A stretch of DNA of 64,000 nucleotides, taken from assembly GCA_030427885.1 (NCBI GenBank), contig JAUICM010000002.1, positions 62,001 to 126,000 on the forward strand. The letters run 5' to 3'. Below the pieces are notes generated by a model. It had not been told where the DNA came from and did no database searches. It saw only the letters and a program-made list of their open reading frames with translations. Below, in pieces: positions 25,511 to 33,036 of this stretch; positions within the stretch are counted from its first letter, which is position 1; every line of letters starts with the position of its first letter. This DNA is from Rhodothermia bacterium. GTDB taxonomy: Bacteria > Bacteroidota > Rhodothermia > Balneolales > Balneolaceae. Made by a program: the position numbers and the translations under genes.

Positions 25511-26438
25511 ATATCGAAATCCTGCTAAGTGTATCTTCCAGTGCTATTAACTGACTATTTGTCAAAATCTTAAAGTCATTAATATATATTGGGACGTAAT
25601 AACTATATTTATATTTAGTTGAAATTGCTGAAAATACATGCCCAATTTTTCTCTTATCTTTAGTTTTTGTTGAGCCTAAATTATAAAAGAATACATGTAA
25701 TGAACTATCTACCAATGAAAGGTTTTTGGTAGCTGTAATTATAGAATCTCTTTCCCCGATAGGTAAAGTAACTCGCTCAACCATAGCGTTATTCTCCCAC
25801 CGAAACAAAACCGGTCTAAACAAATAGGATACAAACAATGTTTCTTCATAGGAAATAATTCTCTTGAAAATATCTAAATCAAAAGGTTGAGAATCATCAA
25901 AACTAAATGATTTTTCAATATTACCATTGAGTTCCATTTTTTGAACTAAATTTCTATTACTAAACAAAATTATTATTTGTTCATCTTCAATGCATCCTAC
26001 TTCATACGGAATCCCTTCTAGATTTAGAATATCTTTTAAATCTAGATTTTCATCATAGATTTGTAGTCTCGGCAATGACCAATCATACACAATAATACTG
26101 CCTCTACAAGCAATCAAATTTGCATTATGTTCTATCAACAATTCTCCCGGACCTCTTCCACTTCCACCTACTCTTTTTATTAAACGGCCATCCTCATTAA
26201 ACATTAATATCTGAGAGCTATATTTATCAAGAGCATAAATATTACCAATTGAACTCTTAGATACAGCTAAGAAAAAGTAGTCTTGATCAAAAAGCTTTAT
26301 TGATATTTTCTTCTCTAAACTTAATTTTTTTATTAAAATATCGCTTTGTTTTAACTCAATATCTTTTATTTCATTAGCACTTGATAATGTGCACCCCACT
26401 ATCAAGAAAAGAACCATATAAATTTTCTTTCTTTTCAT
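25491..26438 (-). CDS. Six-bladed beta-propeller lipoprotein of the peptide island
   Basis: 315 residues from the ATG at 26438; a longer in-frame start at 26507 would overlap the peptide gene. The N-terminus MKRKKIYMVLFLIVGC fits a lipoprotein signal with Cys16. Blade-like repeats follow, with AVSKSSIGNIYALDKYSSQ, the hallmark GSGRGPGEL turn, and IIVYDWSLPRLQIYDENLD. This matches 6-bladed beta-propeller proteins (DUF5128 group) of Bacteroidota, of which 53703-54854 encodes a distant relative in this window. Likely surface or periplasmic. It overlaps the ATPase gene by 20 bases, so it belongs to the operon. Its role could be to bind, receive or protect against the peptide; this is inference. 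Confidence 0.8.
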   Translation of the reverse strand: MKRKKIYMVLFLIVGCTLSSANEIKDIELKQSDILIKKLSLEKKISIKLFDQDYFFLAVSKSSIGNIYALDKYSSQILMFNEDGRLIKRVGGSGRGPGELLIEHNANLIACRGSIIVYDWSLPRLQIYDENLDLKDILNLEGIPYEVGCIEDEQIIILFSNRNLVQKMELNGNIEKSFSFDDSQPFDLDIFKRIISYEETLFVSYLFRPVLFRWENNAMVERVTLPIGERDSIITATKNLSLVDSSLHVFFYNLGSTKTKDKRKIGHVFSAISTKYKYSYYVPIYINDFKILTNSQLIALEDTLSRISIYDYKIQ

Positions 26439-26490
26439 AAAAATTGAAGAGAGAAATGGGATTTTAGAACCATCTCTCTCTCTTACTTTT

Positions 26491-26712
26491 TTAGAACCAA
26501 CTGGCAATTGTACATCCTGCTTCAGCTACTGCACACCCGCCTTTACAAATATTTCTAGATGCACCATCCCAAAAAGTATCTCCACTAAAATTTTTGTCAC
26601 ATCTAGCATAACAGCCATCTGCTTTTTCAAGACAAGTTAATTCTGCTTTTACATTCTTTGGAAAAGCTGATAATGTCATCAGTATCAACGTAAGAATTGT
26701 TAGCTTTCTCAT
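26491..26712 (-). CDS. Secreted cysteine-rich peptide with mirror-symmetric cysteines
   Basis: 73 residues. A Sec signal peptide (MRKL basic start, hydrophobic core, cut after VKA at 23) leaves a mature peptide of 50 residues. The six cysteines are at 27, 34, 38, 56, 60 and 67, spacing C-x6-C-x3-C-x17-C-x3-C-x6-C; each mirror pair sums to 94. That pattern fits two antiparallel helices stapled by three stacked disulfides (27-67, 34-60, 38-56), as in helical-hairpin peptides. The turn NFSGDTFWDGAS is rich in Gly/Asp/Trp. A good Shine-Dalgarno (AGAGAGGA) precedes the ATG. The neighbouring propeller and ABC genes follow at once. I do not recognise the family; toxin, bacteriocin or signal are all possible. 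Confidence 0.75.
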   Translation of the reverse strand: MRKLTILTLILMTLSAFPKNVKAELTCLEKADGCYARCDKNFSGDTFWDGASRNICKGGCAVAEAGCTIASWF

Positions 26713-26833
26713 AATAATCCTCTCTAATTTAATTAGTATTGACCACCAGATTTCCCCAGCAGTGTTCTTTTTTTAATTTATTATTACAAGCCTTATCCAC
26801 AAGTATATTAAATATCTAATTTGTGACATTTCC

Positions 26834-27169
26834 TTAAAGCACCTCATCTTTATATTGTTTTAAAGTCATTCCGCAATGAAATACTAAGTACTTATGAAGA
26901 GCCTTTTCATCAGTAAAACCTAAGTTTATTGCAATCTTGTATCCTATTGCTTCAGGATCCTTTACAATTTCTTTTGTAATAGACCTTAACCTAAACTCTT
27001 TCAAATAAATTTTCGGATTGACTCCAAACTCTTCTGTGAATCTTCTTGAAAAATATGCTCGCGAATAGCCAACCGCTTCAGCCCATTCTGAAACGGTGAG
27101 TATTTCCATTCCTCTTTCTTCGAGTATTTGAACTGCCCTAGAAATACCCTCTTTTTTCCTCTTCTCCAT
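26834..27169 (-). CDS. Stand-alone AraC-type DNA-binding protein
   Basis: 111 residues that consist almost wholly of an AraC/XylS DNA-binding domain: first helix-turn-helix in LTVSEWAEAVGYSRAYFSRR (about 24-43), linker helix EFGVNPKIYLKEFRLRSI, and second helix-turn-helix in YKIAINLGFTDEKALHKYL (about 77-95). No sugar-binding or sensor domain exists, so the ligand, if any, is not sensed by this chain. It is first in line on the minus strand, 121 bases before the peptide gene, and shares the A+T-rich composition; it is the natural regulator of the peptide-propeller-ABC operon. Confidence 0.85.
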   Translation of the reverse strand: MEKRKKEGISRAVQILEERGMEILTVSEWAEAVGYSRAYFSRRFTEEFGVNPKIYLKEFRLRSITKEIVKDPEAIGYKIAINLGFTDEKALHKYLVFHCGMTLKQYKDEVL

Positions 27170-27903
27170 GACTAACTAATTTAAATGTAAATTTTTACTA
27201 CCCATATTTCACGAGTGAAAACCACTCCATCTGTTACATAAATAGTTGTTTTGAATATTCATAAATACAAACATCTACAAGATAATTTTTGCCCACCAAT
27301 TATTTCCATGCCCACCTCGCTTTACTCCGTGTGATATTGTTGGTTAATAAGAGCGCACAGGCGATTAAGTAGCCTGTGAGATTACCTCCCCGGCCTGTCG
27401 TCCTGAGCGAAGCGAAAGATCCTTCAATACCTCTCCTTTTGTTGGTCATTATGTATGTGGAGTACATCCTCATACCACGTAAGACCAGGTTCCCGGGCAT
27501 TCCTTACAAGATTCTTCCCTCCACTCACATTCGCTCGCTCCGCTTAGAATTCAAATCGCAAAACCTGTCCCGCTTGCGGGGCATTTGGTTTTGTGTAGAA
27601 TTCGGAGGATTGAATGCCCGGAAGCTGTTCCAGACGGGAGCTTTTGGTTCTGGAGCCTGCCCTGAGGAAGCTCAGGGTCGGCACAAAAGTACAGGTAGCC
27701 GTTGATCTGCTCCCATGCCACATTAAAGCTTACTGCCCCTGCAAAGATCCTGAATCGAGTTCAGGATGACGACACCCCTCCCCGCCATCCGGCGGTACTC
27801 CCCTCAAGGGGAGACTTTCTCTCAAATTTAACATTCCCTCCATTTACTTTCTCCTGCATTACACATATAATATACATATACACTAAAAGAAGGAGAAACG
27901 ACG
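27170..27903. other. Repeat-rich boundary region right of the island
   Basis: 734 bases without a supportable gene. It holds a family A fragment at 27397-27427 (GTCGTCCTGAGCGAAG), a palindrome CCCCGCAAGCGGGG on the minus strand near 27570, a full family A hairpin at 27747-27770 (ATCCTGAA...TTCAGGAT then GAC), and a G/C-block repeat at 27773-27815 with CTCCCCTCAAGGGGAG. Short open frames here are made of these repeats. The A+T-rich tract 27820-27900 is the umuD promoter region. Confidence 0.55.
27866..27895 (+). promoter_or_regulatory. Probable promoter and ribosome binding site of the umuD homologue
   Basis: TATAAT at 27866-27871 lies in an A+T-rich, near-palindromic tract (ACATATAATATACATAT). 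The strong Shine-Dalgarno AAGGAG at 27890-27895 is 8 bases before the ATG and fixes the start. I cannot identify a LexA box. Confidence 0.4.
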
Positions 27904-28386
27904 ATGAATGGCTTCCGGTCCTACGCTGCAATAGCGGATAATGATGATGAACAAGAACTGCTTAAACTGACCCGCAAGATCGAAACGGGCTTTCCCTCTC
28001 CGGCGGGAGATCACCTGGAAAAAGCCCTGAGCCTGGAGGATCTGATCGTGCGCCGGCCTACTTCTACCTTCTATGTGCGCGCCGAAGGTGAGGCCATGAA
28101 GGCTTCGGGCATCCATCCCGGCGACATCCTCGTGATCGACCGCTCCCTCACGCCGCGCAACGGCTCCATCGTGATCGTGACTTTATGCGAGGAGGTCATC
28201 ATTCGGCGGCTCATCAAAAAGGGAAGCCGGGTATTCCTCGCCTCCGACGACCTGCGTTACACGCCCATCCCCATCAGGGAGGAAACCGACTGGATGATCT
28301 GGGGCGTGGCTACGCATCTGATCCATAAGTTCCGGGATAAAGTGGAGAAGGATAATGAGGAGGGGGAATATGAGTATCAGCTTTGA
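27904..28386 (+). CDS. umuD: UmuD homologue lacking both catalytic residues
   Basis: 160 residues. The alignment to UmuD is clear without gaps through the core: GFPSPAGD (29-36; UmuD cuts just before GFPSPA), FYVRAEGEAMKASGIHPGD (57-74) against UmuD YFVKASGDSMIDGGISDGD, and IVIVTLCEEVIIRRL against IVIAAVDGEFTVKKL. The catalytic Ser60 position is Ala64 (codon gcc) and the Lys97 position is Arg101 (codon cgg). Family knowledge: S24 peptidases need this Ser/Lys pair for self-cleavage to UmuD'. The protein should not cleave itself. The frame is otherwise intact, with good codon use and a strong ribosome binding site, so it is not obviously a pseudogene. umuC follows after 290 bases of repeats. 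Confidence 0.88.
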   Translation: MNGFRSYAAIADNDDEQELLKLTRKIETGFPSPAGDHLEKALSLEDLIVRRPTSTFYVRAEGEAMKASGIHPGDILVIDRSLTPRNGSIVIVTLCEEVIIRRLIKKGSRVFLASDDLRYTPIPIREETDWMIWGVATHLIHKFRDKVEKDNEEGEYEYQL

Positions 28387-28412
28387 GGTGCAACTCAGGC
28401 TTCCTTCTTATT

Positions 28413-28519
28413 GTCATCCCGGACTTGATCCGGGATCTGTGAGGGTTCACAGCGTTGTTAGCATTAATACTCAATCAACGTATCACTCACTACAGATCCT
28501 GAATCAGGTTCAGGATGAC
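28413..28519. repeat. Composite palindromic element (family A pair) between umuD and umuC
   Basis: Two inverted family A hairpins face each other: ATCCCGGA...TCCGGGAT (from 28413, opening GTC) and ATCCTGAA...TTCAGGAT (ending GAC at 28519). Inner arms GCGTTG and CAACGT form a smaller inverted pair. The same outer-plus-inner layout recurs at 37085-37214. After it, to 28676, there is a G/C-block repeat (CCCCTCCGTTGGAGGGG near 28558) and the umuC ribosome binding site GGAGAGGG. Confidence 0.75.
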
Positions 28520-28676
28520 TGCCTTAAATTTCTCGACGGGGTTAACCCATCCCTCAATCCCCTCCGTTGGAGGGGAAGCTCGCTGATCTTCTTCCTGTCT
28601 ATCAACAACGAGTCTTCCTCTCCCTGGGAAGCCTGTGCTGAACTGGCTTCCGTAAGAAAACAAAGGAGAGGGTCTC

Positions 28677-30008
28677 ATGTATCTTGATAACCTCCCATCC
28701 AACCCACCCTCTATCGTGTATGCGATGATCGATTGCAATAATTTCTATGCATCGTGCGAACGTGCCTTTGATCCGACCCTGGAGGGTAAGCCCATCGCCA
28801 TTCTGTCGAACAACGACGGCTGCGTGATCGCCCGCTCCCAGGAAGCCAAGGATGCCGGTGTTCCCATGGGGGCTCCGGAATTCAAGCACCGGAAGGAGTT
28901 CAAACAAAAAGGAGTAGTGATTCGATCTTCCAATTATGCGCTGTACGGAGATATGAGTCACCGCGTGATGGAAACCCTGCGCTATCTGGCCCACGACATC
29001 GAGGTGTACAGCATTGACGAGGCTTTTGCGGAACTTTCCACCAATATCTACGATGACCTTGATGAATACGGCCGGGTAATCCGCGAAACGGTTTATAAAT
29101 GGACGGGGCTCCCGGTATCTGTGGGAATAGCCACCAGCAAGACCCTCGCCAAGATCGCCAATCACATCGCCAAGAAAGACCCGGATCTGAAAGGAGTCTT
29201 CAGCCTGTGTGATCATCCCGAAACGGATCGCTATCTGGAACAAACTCCGGTGCAGGGCATCTGGGGCATCGGGCAGGGACTTACCATCCGGCTAAATCGC
29301 TATGGCATCAACAATGCACTTCAACTCAAAGAAACGGTAAGCAACAAAAAGTGGGTGCGAAAGCATCTGGCGGTGACGGGACTCCGGACGGTACTGGAAC
29401 TCAACGGCTTCCCCTGCTCTGGTTTGAGTAGTGGCCGGGATTCGCGCAAAGGCATCCTCACTTCCCGCATGTTCGGCAAACCCCTGTATGAGTTGAATGA
29501 TGTGCAGGAAGCTGTGGCTACCTTCATAAGCAGAGCAGCGGAGAAACTAAGGGCACAAAACTCAGTGGCTTCAGTGGTTCATGTAAACCTGATCGGAGAT
29601 AAATACGAGGACATTCGCCGGAAGTATAAATTCGGAGCGGGATATCCCCTTCCTGTTCCCACGGCTCATACTCCAACCATGATCAAAGTGGCAAAGGCGC
29701 TCACCCGACAACTGTTTGAGCCGGGACGCAAATACAAGAAGGCGGCGGTGATGTTCACGGGTATCGTCCCCAACAGCGAAGTGCAAATGGACTTATTTGA
29801 ACCTGCTTTGTTTACACAACGCCAGTTCCAGCTCATGGAATGCATGGACCGGATCAATTCGAAATTCGGACGAAACCATGCAGCCTTTGCTGCAACCGGT
29901 CTGCACAAGAAAGGCGATCACCGAAATAAATGGCTAATGAACCAGAACTATCTGAGTAAGCGTTACACCACCCGCTGGGATGAGTTACTGGTGGCGAAGG
30001 CGAAGTGA
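28677..30008 (+). CDS. umuC: Y-family DNA polymerase UmuC (Pol V catalytic subunit)
   Basis: 443 residues, full length. Catalytic motifs are intact: MIDCNNFYASCERAF (first Asp, steric-gate region) and VYSIDEAFAEL (Asp-Glu pair). The GIATSKTLAKIANHIAKK fingers/palm segment, helix-hairpin-helix QGIWGIGQGL and little-finger domain follow. QMDLF near residue 377 is a beta-clamp binding motif. It performs error-prone bypass of lesions with UmuD'2 and RecA. In E. coli umuD and umuC overlap; here they are 290 bases apart with repeats between, and the partner UmuD looks unable to self-cleave, so regulation of this polymerase is probably altered. Confidence 0.95.
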   Translation: MYLDNLPSNPPSIVYAMIDCNNFYASCERAFDPTLEGKPIAILSNNDGCVIARSQEAKDAGVPMGAPEFKHRKEFKQKGVVIRSSNYALYGDMSHRVMETLRYLAHDIEVYSIDEAFAELSTNIYDDLDEYGRVIRETVYKWTGLPVSVGIATSKTLAKIANHIAKKDPDLKGVFSLCDHPETDRYLEQTPVQGIWGIGQGLTIRLNRYGINNALQLKETVSNKKWVRKHLAVTGLRTVLELNGFPCSGLSSGRDSRKGILTSRMFGKPLYELNDVQEAVATFISRAAEKLRAQNSVASVVHVNLIGDKYEDIRRKYKFGAGYPLPVPTAHTPTMIKVAKALTRQLFEPGRKYKKAAVMFTGIVPNSEVQMDLFEPALFTQRQFQLMECMDRINSKFGRNHAAFAATGLHKKGDHRNKWLMNQNYLSKRYTTRWDELLVAKAK

Positions 30009-30027
30009 GCGCTGATTATACTGAGTT

Positions 30028-30110
30028 GTCATTTCGACCGTACGCGAGAAATCTAACAGGTTTCGGTACATCAAAGAACTCTTCAGATTTCTCGTTTCAC
30101 TCGAAATGAC
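30028..30110. repeat. Dispersed palindromic repeat, family B
   Basis: Perfect 10-bp inverted ends GTCATTTCGA and TCGAAATGAC enclose GAGAAATCT / AGATTTCTC inner arms. Same family as 4126-4201. Confidence 0.75.
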
Positions 30111-30266
30111 ACAGAGGAAGTTATCCAGAGCGGAGCAAAGGATCTGCACAAGGTTAGATGCTGATATTTATTCCTGCAGACTCATCGCTTCGTTCTGAGT
30201 GACTATTCTACCTTATACATATCACAGCGCGAAGGGCTGAACCCCTTCGCTTGCGTTCATGAGAAA

Positions 30267-30327
30267 AGTCTCCCCTTGAGGGGAGATGATTGAACGAACA
30301 GGTACTTTGTTCAATCCGAGGGGTGTT
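30267..30327. repeat. Dispersed two-hairpin repeat, family C, copy 1
   Basis: Hairpin one is TCTCCCC..GGGGAGA. Hairpin two is GATTGAAC (30288-30295) with GTTCAATC (30309-30316). A GAGGGGTGTT tail follows. Aligns end to end with 35962-36022. Confidence 0.7.
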
Positions 30328-30509
30328 GTGGTGCCAGGCAGCTCAGTACACCCTCCGCTTTTTTGATAGTCTGCCTGCGAGGAGCCCGGAAATTCTTGAG
30401 GTGTACTATGTATTCGACGAAGCAATCCCGTAGATTTGGGCGTTGCCCCCTGAGATTGCTTCACACCGACTAAAGTCGGGACTCGCAACGATGAATTAAA
30501 TCAGAACAA

Positions 30510-31436
30510 ATGTCACTACTCCTTATTGCCAAAGACCGGGATATGAACCCATGGAAAGAAGCCTTGCTTGCCGTGGATAAAAATCTGGATGTGGAGGTAT
30601 GGCCACGGGTGGAACAGAAAGACCGGGTTACCTTTGCCGTGAGCTGGAATCATCCCAAAGAAGTGCTTGGTGCTTATCCGAATCTGAAAGTTGTGAGTTC
30701 TCTCGGTGCCGGTGCTGATCATTTGTTGAAAGACGAAGCCATTCCTGAATCTGTGAAACTGGCCCGGGTGATGATCCCTTCTCTGAAGTCACAAATGGGT
30801 GAATATGTACTGAATGCCATTCAGAATTACCGCTTTCATACGTCCAGATATGTGGACCAGAAAAGGGAAGCCTACTGGAGTAAACATGATGCGGTTCCGA
30901 AATCAGATTGCGCAGTTGGAATACTTGGGATGGGTGAAATGGGTGAGGCTGTGGCTGATTTGTTATTGAATAATGGTTTTCTGGTTAATGGTTGGTCTGT
31001 TACTAAGAAAGGCATTGAAGGCGTGAATTCCTTCGGAGCAAAAGAACTGGATGATTTTTTGGCTCAAAGCAATATCCTGGTGTGCCTGCTTCCACTCACC
31101 AAAGAAACCAATGGTATTCTTGAACTGGATCTATTCAAAAAAATAAAGCAGCCCTCCTACCTGATCAATGTGGCGCGGGGTGGTCATCTGGTTGAGGAAG
31201 ATCTGATCTACGCCCTGGATACCGGCGTACTCAGCGGGGCCTGCCTGGATGTGTTTGAGGAAGAGCCCTTGCCTGAAAATCATTTATTCTGGAACCGGCC
31301 CAAGATCATGATCACCCCGCATGTGGCTTCCATCACTGATCCTAATGAAGCAGCCGCACAGATCGTGGAGAATTACAAGCGGTCCTTGTCGGGAATGGAG
31401 TTGTTGAATGAGGTAGATCGGGGGAAAGGCTATTAA
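30510..31436 (+). CDS. D-isomer-specific 2-hydroxyacid dehydrogenase (GhrA-like)
   Basis: 308 residues. NAD(P)-binding Rossmann motif GILGMGEMGEAVADLL (about 130-145) and the catalytic trio are visible: Arg in INVARGGHLVEEDLI, Glu in DVFEEEPLPENH, and His in MITPHVAS. The short, GhrA-like layout fits a glyoxylate/hydroxypyruvate reductase that turns glyoxylate into glycolate or hydroxypyruvate into glycerate with NADPH; a related 2-ketoacid is possible. Cytoplasmic, monocistronic, flanked on both sides by repeats. Confidence 0.9.
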   Translation: MSLLLIAKDRDMNPWKEALLAVDKNLDVEVWPRVEQKDRVTFAVSWNHPKEVLGAYPNLKVVSSLGAGADHLLKDEAIPESVKLARVMIPSLKSQMGEYVLNAIQNYRFHTSRYVDQKREAYWSKHDAVPKSDCAVGILGMGEMGEAVADLLLNNGFLVNGWSVTKKGIEGVNSFGAKELDDFLAQSNILVCLLPLTKETNGILELDLFKKIKQPSYLINVARGGHLVEEDLIYALDTGVLSGACLDVFEEEPLPENHLFWNRPKIMITPHVASITDPNEAAAQIVENYKRSLSGMELLNEVDRGKGY

Positions 31437-31453
31437 GTACTTGTAAACTGTGA

Positions 31454-31478
31454 GATTCCGGATCGAATCCGGGATGAC
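31454..31478. repeat. Family A palindromic repeat, single hairpin
   Basis: ATTCCGGAT and ATCCGGGAT arms around a 3-base loop, ending in GAC. It sits between two convergent genes and may help end transcription. Confidence 0.65.
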
Positions 31479-31488
31479 TACAGTACTA

Positions 31489-31881
31489 TCAAAAGATCAG
31501 TTTCACTAAACTGTATCCAATCCATACAAAAAGAAGGCCGAGCATCACCTGACCTCCGGCATTAAGAATGGAAAACCCGATATGACCTTCCTGCCATAGA
31601 AGAAAAGTATCGTTCACAAAGGTTGAGAACGTGGTGAATCCTCCGAGTAACCCGGTAAACAGGAATAACCTCATTTCAGAACTCATCCAGCCTTTTTCAG
31701 CAAATAAACCGGCTGCAAAACCGATGATCAGACAACCCAGAATATTGGTAACGGCAATACCGACGGGAAACTGGGTTTCTTTAAAATAATTGTCTATTGA
31801 GATGGAAAGCACAAAGCGGGAAGCGGCTCCCACGAAGCCACCTGCCCCAACTACCAAAATGCTTACCAGATTGAATTGCAT
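31489..31881 (-). CDS. crcB: Fluoride channel CrcB (Fluc)
   Basis: 130 residues with four membrane helices. Family motifs are present: GGFVGAASRFVLS near the start, NILGCLIIGF in helix 2, and GLLGGFTTFSTFVND in helix 3, the last carrying the polar track and central sodium-site residues. Fluc proteins are dual-topology dimers that expel fluoride. The gene follows ilvE by 5 bases on the same strand, so it is probably read through from ilvE. No fluoride riboswitch can be fitted in that gap. Confidence 0.93.
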   Translation of the reverse strand: MQFNLVSILVVGAGGFVGAASRFVLSISIDNYFKETQFPVGIAVTNILGCLIIGFAAGLFAEKGWMSSEMRLFLFTGLLGGFTTFSTFVNDTFLLWQEGHIGFSILNAGGQVMLGLLFVWIGYSLVKLIF

Positions 31882-31886
31882 GTCGC

Positions 31887-32975
31887 TTACACTGAAACAC
31901 TGTGAACCCAGCCATGCGGGTCATCCAGTTTTCCGTATTGGATCCCAGTGATGGTATCGAACAATTTCTCTGCAAAAGCGCCGATCTTGCCATCGCCGAT
32001 ATGAATGGTTTTTCCGTTATGCTGAATAGAACCAACCGGTGAGATAACTGCGGCTGTACCTGAACCAAATACTTCAGTCAGTGTTCCGTTTTCGGCAGAC
32101 TCAAATACTTCATCAATGGTGATACGTCGCTCTTCTACTTTTATACCCCAGTCCTTTGCGAGCTGAGTCACCGAATTTCGGGTAACGCCTGCAAGTACTG
32201 AACCCGTAAGTTGTGGAGTAACCAGTGTATCTCCCATCAGGAAGTGAATGTTCATGGTCCCCACTTCCTCAATATATTTCTTCTCGATAGCATCGAGCCA
32301 GAGTACCTGGGTGTATCCTTCTTCCTGTGCTTTTTTAGCAGGAAGGAAACTCGCCGCATAATTCCCGGCGGTTTTAGCTTCACCAGTTCCACCTTTTACC
32401 GCACGAACGAAACCATCGGGAGTGGTAAGAGATACCGGGTTGAACCCCTCTGCATAATATGCGCCTACCGGAGAGGTGATTATATAATAGCTGTATACAC
32501 CTGATACACGGGCTGCCAGATAGTTGTCACTGGCGTAAATAACCGGACGAATATACATGGCTGTTCCCGATTTTTTAGGAATCCATTGTTTATCAAGCCT
32601 GATCAGTTCTTCCAGAGCCGTAATGAATGTTTCGTAGTCTGTTTCAGGTACGCACATTCTTCGGCAAGAGCGGTTGAATCGCTCAAAATGCATCTTTGGC
32701 CGAAAGATATTGACTGTGTTCTCATCCACATAAAACGCTTTCATTCCTTCGAATACAGCCTGACCGTAATGCATTACATTCATGGCTGGGGTGATCTCAA
32801 TGGGACCAAATGGCTTAACCTCGGGTTCGCCCCAGGCGCCATCTCTGTATTCCATATGGAACATATGATCGCCAAACAGACGTCCGAATTGCAGGTTATC
32901 GAAATCTACCTCTCCTATTCTGCTTGATGTTGCTTTTTCTATTTTTAATGCGGGTTTGGTCATTATATCGTTCAT
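31887..32975 (-). CDS. ilvE: Branched-chain amino-acid aminotransferase
   Basis: 362 residues from the ATG at 32975. Upstream in-frame starts reach into the ppc coding region and add a non-homologous lead, so they are rejected. The protein has the fold-type IV layout of eukaryote-like BCAT II: FGRLFGDHMFHMEY, the RPKMHFERFNRSCRRMC segment, PLP-lysine region GGTGEAKTAGNYAAS, and EVGTMNIHF with GSGTAAVISP for phosphate binding. It moves amino groups between Leu/Ile/Val and 2-oxoglutarate. crcB follows 5 bases downstream. Confidence 0.95.
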   Translation of the reverse strand: MNDIMTKPALKIEKATSSRIGEVDFDNLQFGRLFGDHMFHMEYRDGAWGEPEVKPFGPIEITPAMNVMHYGQAVFEGMKAFYVDENTVNIFRPKMHFERFNRSCRRMCVPETDYETFITALEELIRLDKQWIPKKSGTAMYIRPVIYASDNYLAARVSGVYSYYIITSPVGAYYAEGFNPVSLTTPDGFVRAVKGGTGEAKTAGNYAASFLPAKKAQEEGYTQVLWLDAIEKKYIEEVGTMNIHFLMGDTLVTPQLTGSVLAGVTRNSVTQLAKDWGIKVEERRITIDEVFESAENGTLTEVFGSGTAAVISPVGSIQHNGKTIHIGDGKIGAFAEKLFDTITGIQYGKLDDPHGWVHSVSV

Positions 32976-33036
32976 CGTCTCTAAATAAAAAGCTTCTCTT
33001 AAAGGTGGAAAATACCACTTTATTACATGGGATACA

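Larger units (their letters stand above)
30009..30509. other. Repeat cluster between umuC and the dehydrogenase gene
   Basis: 501 bases with no supportable gene. Beyond the two repeats listed separately it holds a stem GAAGCAATC (30419-30427) with GATTGCTTC (30454-30462), followed by CGACTaaAGTCGG (30468-30480). Both have the look of dispersed chromosomal repeats. Confidence 0.6.

Noticed and set aside
26834-27169. Possible transposase or Xis-like protein in the island
   Set aside because: Both helix-turn-helix units follow the AraC family spacing and no catalytic residues are present.
27376-27941. Plus-strand open frames across the umuD upstream region
   Set aside because: They cross family A and G/C-block repeats and run into umuD out of frame; no domain seen.
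28413-28519. Possible CRISPR array or direct-repeat array
   Set aside because: Repeats are inverted hairpins with no regular spacers and only two units; no cas genes are present.
30222-30488. 88-codon minus-strand open frame
   Set aside because: Made of the family C repeat and another hairpin repeat; composition follows the repeats, not a protein.
31437-31488. Fluoride riboswitch for crcB
   Set aside because: This stretch is downstream of crcB; its true leader is only 5 bases after ilvE, too short for a riboswitch.
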